From NCBI RefSeq assembly GCF_012650175.1, contig NZ_JAAILI010000079.1, forward strand, positions 1 to 64,000: a stretch of DNA of 64,000 bases, given 5' to 3'. This document shows, piece after piece, positions 1 to 11,366 of this stretch (positions are counted from its first letter, which is position 1; each line of letters opens with the position of its first letter). The stretch is from Sphingomonas sp. S2M10 (GTDB lineage: Bacteria; Pseudomonadota; Alphaproteobacteria; Sphingomonadales; Sphingomonadaceae). The notes below the pieces were generated by a model. The model ran no database searches. It was not told the origin of the DNA and was given only the letters and a program-made list of their open reading frames with translations. Made by a program: the position numbers and the translations under genes.

Positions 1-57
1 CCCTCCCACCGCCTGTCGGCGGCGGGCCCCTCCCTCCCCCGCAAGGGGGGAGGGGGA
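1..57. repeat. REP-like GC-rich palindromic repeat, copy A
   Basis: Imperfect palindrome abutting the 3' end of topA. It contains the 19-mer GGGCCCCTCCCTCCCCCGC at 24-42, found in reverse complement at 17184-17202 and 29368-29386. It probably forms a hairpin downstream of the topA stop codon. The left edge is cut by the window. Confidence 0.75.
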
Positions 58-61
58 ACAG

Positions 62-2629
<2,568 letters not shown>

Positions 2630-2645
2630 GGGATCCGTGAATTTC

Positions 2646-2665
2646 CTTACGCGTACGCGTGTAAG
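2646..2665. promoter_or_regulatory. palindrome in the topA leader
   Basis: CTTACGCGTACGCGTGTAAG lies 17-36 bases upstream of the topA start. The arms CTTAC/GTAAG enclose the self-complementary core GCGTACGC. It could be an operator or a hairpin in the 5' leader; no known factor is recognised. Confidence 0.35.
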
Positions 2666-2772
2666 GTGGGGACGGGAGCAAAGGCCCGTCAAGCGCGGCG
2701 CTTCTACAACGTCATGGCGACGACACAATGCGCAGTGATATTACGCATGGTTAACGACATGGGGAGGCTTTG

Positions 2773-3171
2773 ATGCGCTACGTGATTCGAACGGCACTCG
2801 GCGTCGCGGCGCTGCTCCTTTCCACCCAGGCCTTCGCGCAGCACGGTCCCTGTACCAGCGGCGAGCTGACGCGCGTCCGCCTCTCCAAGCTCAAGCCTGG
2901 CGCAAGCATGGCCGATTTCCGCGCCGCGGTCGCCGCGCATGTCGACTGGTACAAGGCGCACGGCTTCAAGATCGACCAGCGCGTGGCACCGGTGCTCGTC
3001 GCCGCCCCGGGCGGCGACCCGATCGAGTCCAAGGACGAGGTGATGACCTTCGCGACCGGCGACAATGTGCCGCGCGACAAGCAGGATGCCGGCTGGGCAG
3101 CGTTCGTAGCCAAATACCGCGCCATTTCCGATCTGGTGATCGAAAAGGGCGTGTGCATGCCCGCCCAGTGA
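2773..3171 (+). CDS. small exported protein of unknown function
   Basis: The 132-residue product has a clear signal peptide (MRYVIRTALGVAALLLSTQAFA, cleavage after AFA), so it is probably periplasmic. The mature part has Cys near each end (GPCTSG and GVCMPAQ), suggesting one disulfide. The ATG at 2773 is preceded by a good ribosome site (GGGGAGG, 2761-2767); the TTG directly before it at 2770 is less likely. It is divergent from topA. I do not recognise a family; the pattern of short helices and strands (AVAAHVDWYKAHGF) resembles small dimeric alpha/beta barrel proteins, but that is weak. Confidence 0.75.
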   Translation: MRYVIRTALGVAALLLSTQAFAQHGPCTSGELTRVRLSKLKPGASMADFRAAVAAHVDWYKAHGFKIDQRVAPVLVAAPGGDPIESKDEVMTFATGDNVPRDKQDAGWAAFVAKYRAISDLVIEKGVCMPAQ

Positions 3172-3215
3172 CCCGATCGCCTCCCCCGGGCAGAGCGCCG
3201 GGGGAGGCCGACCGA

Positions 3216-4121
3216 TTACGCCGGCTGGGCCGCGCGAATCCGCTCCAGCACCACGTCGATATCCGCGGCATCGTGGCGCTCGGGCACCCGCTGGTCTTCG
3301 GGCCCGGTGCCACGATTGACCAGGCGCCCGCGTCGCACCGGCTCGCGCTCGGCAATCTCGCCGGCCCAGCGCAGCAAGCTCGGATATTCCCCCGCGTTCA
3401 GAAACGCGTCCGCCCCCGGATAGGTCTCACCGCGCACTACCGCGCCGTACCAGGGGAAGATCGCCATGTCGGCGATCGTGTACGCTTCGCCCACCATGTA
3501 GCGGTGGCGCGCCAGATGGGTCTCCAATACGTGGAGCTGGCGCTTTGCCTCCATCGTGTAGCGGTCGATCGCATATTGGATCTTGATCGGCGCATAGGCG
3601 AAGAAATGGCCGAAGCCGCCGCCAAGGAACGGCGCGGAGCCCATCTGCCACATCAGCCAGCTGAGCGTCTGCGCGCGCTTGGCGGTATCGGTCGGCAGGA
3701 ACGCGCCGAACTTCTCGGCGAGGTGGATCATCATCGCGCCGCTTTCGAAGATCGGCAGCGCCGGGGTGATCGACCGGTCGACCATCGCCGGGATCTTCGA
3801 ATTGGGGTTGATCGCGACGAAGCCGCTGCCGAACTGGTCGCCCTCGCCGATGTTGATCTTCCAGGCGTCATACTCCGCGCCTTCATGACCCGCGGCGAGC
3901 AGTTCCTCGAGCAGGATCGTCACCTTCTGCCCGTTGGGCGTGCCGAGCGAATAGAGCTGGATCGGGTTGCGACCGACCGGCAGTTCCTTCTCGTGCGTCG
4001 CACCCGAGATCGGCCGGTTGATGTTGGCGAACTGGCCGCCATTGCCCGGCGCCCATTCCCACACCTGCGGGGGCACGTAGCCGGCGGGAAGATTGTTCGC
4101 GGGATCGGGTGCGTCGGCCAT
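3216..4121 (-). CDS. yghU: YghU-type glutathione-dependent disulfide-bond oxidoreductase
   Basis: A 301-residue glutathione transferase-fold protein of the YghU/YfcG group, which use two bound glutathione molecules to reduce disulfides. The thioredoxin-like domain starts near residue 50 with LYSLGTPNGQKVTILLEEL; the Thr-Pro-Asn segment replaces a catalytic cysteine, as in YghU. It continues with the cis-Pro segment NPNSKIPAMVD and an all-alpha C-terminal domain (about 140-285). Length and the N-terminal extension match the family. A strong ribosome site (GAGGAGA) precedes the ATG. It appears monocistronic. Confidence 0.93.
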   Translation of the reverse strand: MADAPDPANNLPAGYVPPQVWEWAPGNGGQFANINRPISGATHEKELPVGRNPIQLYSLGTPNGQKVTILLEELLAAGHEGAEYDAWKINIGEGDQFGSGFVAINPNSKIPAMVDRSITPALPIFESGAMMIHLAEKFGAFLPTDTAKRAQTLSWLMWQMGSAPFLGGGFGHFFAYAPIKIQYAIDRYTMEAKRQLHVLETHLARHRYMVGEAYTIADMAIFPWYGAVVRGETYPGADAFLNAGEYPSLLRWAGEIAEREPVRRGRLVNRGTGPEDQRVPERHDAADIDVVLERIRAAQPA

Positions 4122-4251
4122 GCTGGTGTCTCCTCAGGGGATCTTGCCGGCGGCATGTAGGTGCCCGCCCGCCGCTTGCCAGCCCCATGCACGACACAGG
4201 GCCGGACGCAGCTTGTCGCCACGCCCGGCCCTGTATTCGGCAGTGCCGCGC

Positions 4252-4857
4252 TTACTTGAAGCGCAGGCCCACGCCGGCCATCACGCGCTGGCGCGCCGTG
4301 TTGTCGTTATACTGCGAACGGACATACTGGACGTTCGCGTAGAGCGGCATGCGGGCGTCTTCGCCGGTGAACGAATATTCGACGCCGCCACCGACCTGAT
4401 AGCCGCTGGTGTTGAAGTGGTCGTAATAGCCGCCGGTCGGCGTATCGAGCCGCTTGCGCTGCTCGTTCACCACATAGCCGCCCTTGGCGAAGATCAGCAG
4501 CTGCGGCGTGGCGAGCACGCCGGCGCGCACCGCCGCGCCATATTCGTCGAACGACTTGTGGCACACGGTGCCGCCGCTGGCGCCCGAGCAATTCTCGTTC
4601 CACTCGTTGGCGCGCCAGTAGCTGCCCTCGGCGCCGATCACGATGCGATCGCCGATCTGGCCGTCGAAGCCGATGGTGCCGCCATAGCCGAACTTGTCGT
4701 TATGATTGCCCTGCGACTGGAACCGGTCGCCGCCGGCATTGGCTTCGATGCGGATGCCGCGGAAGCTGGTGCCGTTGGTGCTGGTGGTTTCCTGGGCCTG
4801 GGCGGCCGTGGCGGTGAAGCCGAGCGCCGCAATGGCGACGATGAACGCTGAACGCAT
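4252..4857 (-). CDS. outer-membrane beta-barrel protein, OmpA/Opa-like
   Basis: The 201-residue product has a signal peptide ending AAQAQ near residue 22. The mature part shows alternating polar and aromatic residues with glycine-rich turns (FGYGGTIGFDGQ, YQVGGGVEYSF), and the chain ends AGVGLRFK. This is the look of a small eight-stranded outer-membrane barrel. A Cys pair (NCSGASGGTVCH) probably forms a loop disulfide. I start at 4857, where AAGGG lies about 9 bases upstream; an ATG three codons earlier (4866) has no space for a ribosome site. The ligand or role is unknown. Confidence 0.8.
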   Translation of the reverse strand: MRSAFIVAIAALGFTATAAQAQETTSTNGTSFRGIRIEANAGGDRFQSQGNHNDKFGYGGTIGFDGQIGDRIVIGAEGSYWRANEWNENCSGASGGTVCHKSFDEYGAAVRAGVLATPQLLIFAKGGYVVNEQRKRLDTPTGGYYDHFNTSGYQVGGGVEYSFTGEDARMPLYANVQYVRSQYNDNTARQRVMAGVGLRFK

Positions 4858-5053
4858 ACAGTACATCCCTTGAATTGGAGGGTTTTTCCAGTCGCGGTAA
4901 CCCGCCAGCGCGAAAAGGTTTCCGCAGCGCGGCACAAATCCACGGCGACCGTGGCACAGATGCAACACCATGAAGATGGCACCGGGCCGTAGCGTCTGGC
5001 CTCGCCAGCGCCCCGCGCTTGCTCCCCGCGTGCGCAATGGGCAAAGGCCGGGC

Positions 5054-6436
5054 ATGCCGTTCCGCCGCTCCACGATCCGCCGTTTCCAGCCGCTGCTGCT
5101 GGCAATTTTCGCGGTGCTCGCCTGCTATGCGCTGGCGCTGGTGCCGCGCGAGGTGCATCCGCTCGACCTCACCTTCAACTCGATGCTCGATCACCTGCTG
5201 CGCGGGCGGTTCGACGTCGATCCCGCGATCGTCGGCCGCGAGGGCTTCACGGTCGGCGGGAAGGTGATGGCCTATTGGGGGATCCTGCCCGCCCTGCTGC
5301 GGCTGCCCTTCACCCTGTTCCCCGGCTGGCGCACGCTGGACTTCACGATCGGCGCCTGCCTCGTCGCGCTGATCGGCATGGCCGCCACCAAGCTGTGGAC
5401 GCTGCGCCTGATCCGCGCCGAACTGCCCGGCCTGCCGACATGGCTGGACAAGGCGATGACGGTGGTGCTGCTCCTCTCCGGCGCGCAGGTCTGCTTTCTC
5501 CGGCTCAGCCTCTACCAGGAAGTGTGCTTCTGGGCGGCGCTATGGGGGGCGCTGTTCGTCGCGGCGGCGATCCATGCGCAACTGCGCGGACTGGGGCGCG
5601 GCGCGTTGCTCGTCATGGCGCTGGCGGCGGGGCTGGCAATGCTGACGCGCGTGTCGCTCGGCATCGGCCTGGTCGCGGCGTTCGGCGGCGTGCTGCTGGT
5701 GGAGAGCCTGCGCCACCGCTCCGCGCTACGGGGATGGCTGGCGACGGCGATGGCGCCGCTCCTGCTGCTGGCGCTGCTGGGCGGCCTCACCGCGCTCGTC
5801 AATCTCGGCCGCTGGGGCAACCCGTTCACCTTCGCCGATTATCATCATTATAATTACAATGCCTGGTACCCCGATCGGCTGGTGCGCATGGCCGAGCAGG
5901 GGCTGTTCAACCTCCAGCGCATCCCGTTCGGCCTGGTCTATTACTTCGCGCCCCTGTGGGTGCTGCGCGGCGCCGATGGCCAGCTGCTGCTGGACGCCAC
6001 CCGGTCCAAATGGATCGACGCGGCGGAACTGCCGCCCAGCAGCTTCCTGCTCACCGATCCGCTGCTGCTGGTGCTCGGCGGCCTTGCGATCGCGGGCTGG
6101 ATCCGGCGAGGGTCCGCCGATCGAGCGCGCAACATCGCCATCGCGCTGGGCCTCGCCATCCCCGCCGGGTTGATGCTCTGCGCGGTCAGCATGAACTTTC
6201 GCTACCGGCTGGATTTCTACCCGCTGTTCGAGTTCCTCGCCTTTTCCGGGCTGATCCTCGCCGCCCGCGGCGGACGCGCACCGGGACCGCGCTGGACGGC
6301 GGTGCTGGCGACGCTGTCGGTCCTCGCCTCGCTGATCGTGGGGGCGGCTTATCTGGTCGGGCGGCTGGGGCCGGGCCAGCTGCTGATCGGCGACGGCGTG
6401 GGCGCCTATTATCTCCAGGCGTTCGGCTTGCGCTGA
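5054..6436 (+). CDS. polytopic membrane protein of unknown function
   Basis: The 460-residue product has about ten hydrophobic segments, beginning right after a basic N-terminus (MPFRRSTIRRFQP), and a long polar loop around residues 270-330 (HHYNYNAWYPDRLVRM). The layout resembles GT-C type sugar transferases or other envelope polymer membrane proteins, but I see no convincing catalytic Asp-Asp or Asp-Glu pair in the first loop, so I assign no function. The start at 5054 has AAAGG upstream; the frame also runs 28 codons further up without a membrane segment. The 3' end lies 2 bp from the convergent dprA. Confidence 0.7.
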   Translation: MPFRRSTIRRFQPLLLAIFAVLACYALALVPREVHPLDLTFNSMLDHLLRGRFDVDPAIVGREGFTVGGKVMAYWGILPALLRLPFTLFPGWRTLDFTIGACLVALIGMAATKLWTLRLIRAELPGLPTWLDKAMTVVLLLSGAQVCFLRLSLYQEVCFWAALWGALFVAAAIHAQLRGLGRGALLVMALAAGLAMLTRVSLGIGLVAAFGGVLLVESLRHRSALRGWLATAMAPLLLLALLGGLTALVNLGRWGNPFTFADYHHYNYNAWYPDRLVRMAEQGLFNLQRIPFGLVYYFAPLWVLRGADGQLLLDATRSKWIDAAELPPSSFLLTDPLLLVLGGLAIAGWIRRGSADRARNIAIALGLAIPAGLMLCAVSMNFRYRLDFYPLFEFLAFSGLILAARGGRAPGPRWTAVLATLSVLASLIVGAAYLVGRLGPGQLLIGDGVGAYYLQAFGLR

Positions 6437-6438
6437 AA

Positions 6439-7518
6439 CTAGCGGAGCGATACCCGCGCGCCGGCATGGCGATCCAGCCGGCCGGCCAGTTCGAGCTCGA
6501 GCAGCACCGTCTGCACCACCGCCGGCGTGCAACCCGACTGGCGGATCAGTTCGTCGACCCCCACCGGCACCGGGCCGAGCAGCGCCGCCACCCGCCGGCG
6601 ATCGGCGTCGCTTGCGTCCTCCGGCGGCACCGCGCCGAACCGCCCGCCCGGCGCGCGCACGCCGCGCGCGTCGATCGGCCGTACCTGCTCCCAGATGTCC
6701 GCTGCCGACTGCACGAGGATGGCGCCTTCGCGGATGAGCAGATTGCATCCCTGCGCGCGCGGATCGAGCGGCGAGCCGGGCACCGCCATCACGTCCCGCC
6801 CCGCCTCCGCCGCGATTCGCGCGGTGATCAGGCTGCCCGATCGCGGCGCCGCCTCCACCACCACCGTACCCAGCGACAGGCCGGCGATGATGCGGTTGCG
6901 GGCCGGGAAGAAGCGCGCCAGCGGCTCGGTGCCCGGCGGCTGTTCGGTGACGAGCAGGCCCTGGCGCGCCACCCGTTCCTGCAATTCGGCATTTTCGGGC
7001 GGGAAGACGATGTCGATGCCGCTGGCGATCACGCCGACGGTGCCGCCCGCCAATGCGCCCTGATGGGCGGCGGTGTCGATTCCGCGCGCGAGCCCGGATA
7101 CGACCGTCGCGCCCTGCTCGACCAGCCCGATCGCCAGCTGCCGCGCGAAGCGGCAGGCAGCCGCCGAGGCGTTGCGTGCGCCGACCATCGCCACGCACGG
7201 GCGCGCCAGCAGTGCGGCGTCGCCGCGCACGATCAACGCGGGCGGAGCATTTTCCAGCTCGGCAAGCAGGGGTGGATAGGCGGGATCGTCGAGGAACAGA
7301 TAGCGGGCGCCCAGCCGCTCGACCGCGGCGATCTCGCGCCGCACCGCTCCGGCGTCCGCAATCTGCGGCGCCCGGCCGCCGCCGCGCGCGGCGAGCATCG
7401 GCAACGCCTCCAGCGCCGCTTCGGCCGAACCATAACGGGCGATCAGCTGGGCATAGGTGACGGGACCGACATTGGCGGAGCGCAGCAGTCTCAGCCGCGG
7501 CTCCCGCCCGTCAGCCAC
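6439..7518 (-). CDS. dprA: DNA-processing protein DprA
   Basis: DprA/Smf protects incoming single-stranded DNA and loads RecA during natural transformation. The 359-residue product has an N-terminal helical region, then the Rossmann-like core with MVGARNAS (111-118), SGLARGIDTAAHQGAL (141-156) and FPARNRIIAGLS (204-215), the usual DprA motifs. The C-terminal 60 residues form the winged-helix-like domain (VDELIRQSGCTPAVVQTVLLELELAG). It overlaps the upstream plsY by 8 bp, so the two are probably co-transcribed; this plsY-dprA order is common in sphingomonads. Its 3' end is convergent with the membrane protein to its left. Confidence 0.96.
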   Translation of the reverse strand: MADGREPRLRLLRSANVGPVTYAQLIARYGSAEAALEALPMLAARGGGRAPQIADAGAVRREIAAVERLGARYLFLDDPAYPPLLAELENAPPALIVRGDAALLARPCVAMVGARNASAAACRFARQLAIGLVEQGATVVSGLARGIDTAAHQGALAGGTVGVIASGIDIVFPPENAELQERVARQGLLVTEQPPGTEPLARFFPARNRIIAGLSLGTVVVEAAPRSGSLITARIAAEAGRDVMAVPGSPLDPRAQGCNLLIREGAILVQSAADIWEQVRPIDARGVRAPGGRFGAVPPEDASDADRRRVAALLGPVPVGVDELIRQSGCTPAVVQTVLLELELAGRLDRHAGARVSLR

Positions 7519-8116
7519 GCTTGCTGCCGACCCTGGGTTCGGCGCCGCTGAGCAGCCGATCGATATTCTCGCGATGCTTCCACAGCACGATCAGCGCGAG
7601 CGCGAGCAGCATCAGCACCAGATCGATGCGGCCGAAAAAGGCCGCGCTCACCGGCGCGCTGACCGCCGCCGCCATCCCCGACACCGAGGAGATGCGCACC
7701 GTCGCCAGCAGCCCCAGCCATACCGCGGCATAGACGAGGCCGGAGGGCCAGTAGAGCGCCAGCACCACGCCCATCAGCGTCGCCACGCCCTTGCCGCCGC
7801 GGAACTTGAGCCAGACGGGGTAGCAATGGCCGAGAAACGCGGCCGTCGCGGCGAGTGTGACCGTGCCGGGCAGAAACGCGGCCGCCAGCAGCACCGCCAC
7901 CGCGCCTTTCGCCATGTCGAGCAGCAGCGTTGCCGCCGCCAGCCCCTTGCGGCCGGTCCGCAGCACGTTGGTCGCGCCGATATTGCCCGATCCGATCTGC
8001 CGCAGATCGCCCGCCCCTGCGGCGCGCGTCAGCAGCACCCCGAACGGGATCGAACCAAGCAGATAGCCGAGCAACAGGGCCCCGGCAGGGGCCATCCAAG
8101 GAACTTCCGTGGGCAA
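7511..8116 (-). CDS. plsY: glycerol-3-phosphate acyltransferase PlsY
   Basis: Integral inner-membrane enzyme that transfers an acyl group from acyl-phosphate to glycerol 3-phosphate, the first acylation in phospholipid synthesis. The 201-residue product shows the three PlsY signatures: GSIPFG near residue 21, GSGNIGATN (43-51) and GGKGVAT near 108, separated by about five hydrophobic segments. It is the first gene of the plsY-dprA pair and is divergent from murI across 117 bp that should hold both promoters. Confidence 0.97.
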   Translation of the reverse strand: MPTEVPWMAPAGALLLGYLLGSIPFGVLLTRAAGAGDLRQIGSGNIGATNVLRTGRKGLAAATLLLDMAKGAVAVLLAAAFLPGTVTLAATAAFLGHCYPVWLKFRGGKGVATLMGVVLALYWPSGLVYAAVWLGLLATVRISSVSGMAAAVSAPVSAAFFGRIDLVLMLLALALIVLWKHRENIDRLLSGAEPRVGSKRG

Positions 8117-8233
8117 AGCGGCCCCCTTTCGTTCCCGCGTTTAGCCGCTTCCCTTGCCCGAACGCAATGACCTGCGTGCACGTGCAGACCCGCATGCGTT
8201 GACGGCGGCGGCAGGCCCCGGCAAGGGCGGCGC

Positions 8234-9031
8234 ATGGCCGATCGTCGTCCCGTGCTGTTCTTCGATTCCGGTGTCGGCGGCCTGTCGGTGCTGGGACCGA
8301 CTGCCGCGCTGCTGCCCCACGCGCCGCTGGTCTATGTCGCCGATTCGGCGGGCTTCCCCTATGGCACCAAAAGCGAGGCGGAGATCGCCGCGCGGGTGCC
8401 CGCGTTGCTCGGGCGTCTGGCGGAGCGCTATGATCCCCGGCTGATCGTGATCGCCTGCAACACCGCCTCGACGATCGCGCTCCAGCATGTCCGCGCCGCG
8501 CTCGACCTGCCGATCGTCGGCACGGTCCCTGCGATCAAGCCCGCGGCGGAGACCAGCCGCACCCGCGCGATCGGCGTGCTCGGCACCGCGGCAACGGTGC
8601 GCCAGCCCTATGTCGACGATCTCGCCGCACGCTTTGCGGGGGATTGCACCGTGCTGCGTCACGGCTCGTCCGCACTGGTCGAACTGGCCGAGGCCAAGCT
8701 GGCAGGCGAGACCATCGCACCGGAGGTCATCGCCAGTGAACTCGACGGCCTGTTTCACCAGCCTGGCGGCGACCGCATCGACGTGATCGTCAATGCCTGC
8801 ACGCACTTTCCGCTGCTGGAAACGGAGATGCGCGCCGTGGCACCGACGGGCGTACAGTTCGTCGATGGCGGCCCCGGCATCGCCCGGCGAGTCGCATATC
8901 TGACGCGCGAGCAGAGCTGGGCCGCCGATCTGCCCCCCGGACGCGCCGTGTTCACCGCGCGCGACCATCGTGCCGATGCGCTCGTCCCGACCCTCGCCCG
9001 CTACGGACTCAGCCGGATCGAAACGCTGTAG
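8234..9031 (+). CDS. murI: glutamate racemase
   Basis: Cytoplasmic enzyme that converts L- to D-glutamate for peptidoglycan. The 265-residue product carries the two catalytic cysteines in their usual motifs, ACNTAS (C75) and NACTHFPLL (C189), together with the N-terminal FFDSGVGGLSVL and ADSAGFPYG. Length is normal for the family. Divergent from plsY; a small gene on the other strand ends 3 bp after it. Confidence 0.97.
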   Translation: MADRRPVLFFDSGVGGLSVLGPTAALLPHAPLVYVADSAGFPYGTKSEAEIAARVPALLGRLAERYDPRLIVIACNTASTIALQHVRAALDLPIVGTVPAIKPAAETSRTRAIGVLGTAATVRQPYVDDLAARFAGDCTVLRHGSSALVELAEAKLAGETIAPEVIASELDGLFHQPGGDRIDVIVNACTHFPLLETEMRAVAPTGVQFVDGGPGIARRVAYLTREQSWAADLPPGRAVFTARDHRADALVPTLARYGLSRIETL

Positions 9032-9034
9032 GCG

Positions 9035-9205
9035 TCAGGCGAAATCGCCCAGCACCACCGCCGGATCGCGCGTTGTGAGCTTGGCGGTGTAGCGCTCCGC
9101 CATTTCCTGATGCACCCGGCGCGCACTGCTGTCGTCGCACAAGCGCGCGCGCTCCCGCTCCTGATGGGCGCGGCGCGCAAAATATTCGCTGTCGTTCCTA
9201 GCCAT
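9035..9205 (-). CDS. small charged protein, 56 residues
   Basis: A short open frame encoding MARNDSEYFARRAHQERERA... and ending VLGDFA. It is very rich in Arg, Glu and Ala, probably a single amphipathic helix, with no membrane segment or signal. A ribosome site (GGAGAGCGG) precedes the ATG. Its stop lies 3 bp from the murI stop, a compact convergent arrangement. I believe similar small proteins occur in other sphingomonads, but no function is known to me. Confidence 0.6.
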   Translation of the reverse strand: MARNDSEYFARRAHQERERARLCDDSSARRVHQEMAERYTAKLTTRDPAVVLGDFA

Positions 9206-9508
9206 TGTCCGCTCTCCGATAGCAAGCGGGAGACAGATTCGCCTCTCAGCCGCGAACCTGCTTGAGCCCCGACTCGTCCGCGATTGCCTTGTTGTACCAT
9301 GATCGCGGGCGCCGATCGCTAATCTCGCGCAATCGTCGATCAGCGCGATCGAGATTCCTCGTCAGCCATATGGGTGCGCAGCAGCCCGCCATCCCGTATG
9401 TCGCGAGGGAACGGAAAACCGCCGGACCCTGTGCGCGAAACACCGCGCACACTATACGGGGGTTCACGTGCTGGAATTGCTCGAAAACAAGGCGTAGAGA
9501 ACGGACCC
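9206..9508. other. intergenic region upstream of hemA
   Basis: About 300 bp between the small reverse-strand gene and hemA. It should hold both promoters. Frames here are short and lack ribosome sites. The hemA frame extends upstream to 9374, but that extension does not look like protein. No clear operator was found. Confidence 0.5.
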
Positions 9509-10753
9509 ATGCAGCGCCAAGACGCCCCCGCCCCCGCGATCGACTATACGCGGGTCTTCACCCAGGCCATCGACCGCCTCCATGCCGAGGGGCGCTACCG
9601 GGTCTTCATCGACATTCTGCGCAACAAGGGGATGTTCCCCAATGCGCGCTGCTTCGCCGGGCATAACGGGCCGAAGCCGATCACGGTGTGGTGCTCGAAC
9701 GACTATCTGGCGATGGGCCAGCATCCCAAGGTGATCGCGGCGATGGAAGAGGCGCTGCACGATGTCGGCGCCGGCTCGGGCGGCACCCGCAACATCGGCG
9801 GCAACACCCATTACCATATCGACCTGGAGCACGAGCTTGCCGATCTGCACGGCAAGGAGAACGCGCTGCTGTTCACCTCGGGCTATGTCTCGAACGAGGC
9901 GACGCTGTCGACGCTCGCCAAGGTGATGCCGGGCTGCATCGTCTATTCGGACGAGCTCAACCACGCCTCGATGATCGCCGGCATCCGCAATTCGGGCTGC
10001 GAGAAGCGCGTGTGGCGCCACAATGATCTCGCGCATCTCGAAGAACTGCTGGCGGCCGACGATCCCGCGTTGCCCAAGCTGATCGCGTTCGAGAGCGTCT
10101 ATTCGATGGACGCCGACATCGCGCCGATCGCCGAGATTTGCGACCTGGCCGACAAGTACAACGCGCTGACCTATCTCGACGAGGTCCATGCCGTCGGCAT
10201 GTACGGCCCGCGCGGCGGCGGCATCTCGGATCGCGAGGGTCTCGCCGACCGGCTGACGATCATCGAGGGCACGCTGGGCAAGGCGTTCGGCGTGATGGGT
10301 GGCTATATAGCCGCCGACCAGGTGATCATCGACGTGATCCGCAGCTATGCGCCGGGCTTTATCTTCACCACCTCGCTGTCGCCGGTGCTCGTCGCCGGCG
10401 CGCTGGCGAGCGTGCGCCACCTGAAGGCCTCCAGCGTCGAGCGCGAGGGCCAGCAGGCCGCCGCGGCCACGCTCAAGCGGCTGATGGGCGAGGCCGGGCT
10501 GCCCGTGCTGCCGTCGACCACCCACATCGTGCCGCTGATGGTGGGCGATCCGGTGAAGGCCAAGAAGATCAGCGACGTGCTGCTCGCCGAATATGGCGTG
10601 TACGTGCAGCCGATCAATTACCCCACGGTTCCGCGCGGGACGGAGCGCTTGCGCTTCACCCCCGGCCCCTCGCACGACGAGGCGATGATGCGCGAGCTGG
10701 TCGACGCCCTGGTAGAGATCTGGGGAAGGCTGGAACTGCGGCTGGCGGCGTAA
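9509..10753 (+). CDS. hemA: 5-aminolevulinate synthase
   Basis: PLP enzyme condensing succinyl-CoA and glycine to 5-aminolevulinate, the first step of tetrapyrrole synthesis in alphaproteobacteria (C4 route). The 414-residue product has WCSNDYLAMGQHP near residue 61, the glycine-rich GSGGTRNIGGN, DEVHAVGMYG (224-233) and the PLP lysine K258 in GTLGKAFG. I start at MQRQDAP, the family's typical N-terminus; the frame stays open 45 codons further upstream. Convergent with the Uma2 gene 6 bp away. Confidence 0.97.
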   Translation: MQRQDAPAPAIDYTRVFTQAIDRLHAEGRYRVFIDILRNKGMFPNARCFAGHNGPKPITVWCSNDYLAMGQHPKVIAAMEEALHDVGAGSGGTRNIGGNTHYHIDLEHELADLHGKENALLFTSGYVSNEATLSTLAKVMPGCIVYSDELNHASMIAGIRNSGCEKRVWRHNDLAHLEELLAADDPALPKLIAFESVYSMDADIAPIAEICDLADKYNALTYLDEVHAVGMYGPRGGGISDREGLADRLTIIEGTLGKAFGVMGGYIAADQVIIDVIRSYAPGFIFTTSLSPVLVAGALASVRHLKASSVEREGQQAAAATLKRLMGEAGLPVLPSTTHIVPLMVGDPVKAKKISDVLLAEYGVYVQPINYPTVPRGTERLRFTPGPSHDEAMMRELVDALVEIWGRLELRLAA

Positions 10754-10759
10754 GCGCCG

Positions 10760-11323
10760 TCAGTCGAGGGTGATCCGGCCACCGAGGCCGGGCACGTCCA
10801 TCGGCTGGCCGAACGGCATGATCGTCGCATCGTCATAGGCGGTCCCGCTCGCGTTCAGCACGAAGCAGTGCGTCACGCGCGCTACGCTATCGACGACCCA
10901 ATAGGCCGGAATACCTGCGCTACCATATTCGTCCCGTTTCTCGCCGAGGTCGCGCTTCTGCGTCGACTCTGCCACCTCGATCGCAAACAGCACGTCCTCG
11001 CCACGCAGCACCTTTTGCGGCAGCGCGCCAGGGTGCAGGACAGCGATATCGAAAGCGCGGACCGTATGCGCATCGATGCGAATGACGACATCCGCGCCCG
11101 CTTTCGTCCCCGCAGCCTGCACGAGGGGGAAAAGCAGCCCGATGAGGCGCGCGTTCAGCTCGCCATGCGACCAGTCGGCCGGCATCATCTTCTCGATTTC
11201 CCCCCGCACCAGCTCCGCGCGCATGTCCTCGAACGCCCCCAGTTCGAGCATGTGCAGGAAATCGTCCGCCGTAAACGGCGACGCCCACTCCTTGTTGGAG
11301 GCGAGGCGAACCTGCTGATTCAT
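10760..11323 (-). CDS. Uma2-family PD-(D/E)XK nuclease-like protein (DUF820)
   Basis: The 187-residue product matches Uma2 proteins, a restriction-endonuclease-fold family common in cyanobacteria and found sporadically in other bacteria, with no settled role. Visible are the N-terminal helix with ELVRGEIEKM, the core RAFDIAVLHP and AIEVAEST (the acidic residues expected in the active site), and the family's C-terminal YGSAGIPAYWVVD. It stands alone between hemA and btaB, so context does not help. Uma2 genes are often accessory and possibly mobile. Confidence 0.88.
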   Translation of the reverse strand: MNQQVRLASNKEWASPFTADDFLHMLELGAFEDMRAELVRGEIEKMMPADWSHGELNARLIGLLFPLVQAAGTKAGADVVIRIDAHTVRAFDIAVLHPGALPQKVLRGEDVLFAIEVAESTQKRDLGEKRDEYGSAGIPAYWVVDSVARVTHCFVLNASGTAYDDATIMPFGQPMDVPGLGGRITLD

Positions 11324-11366
11324 CGACCTTGGTATAGCACGGCCCGCAGGCTCGATGCGATAGCGC

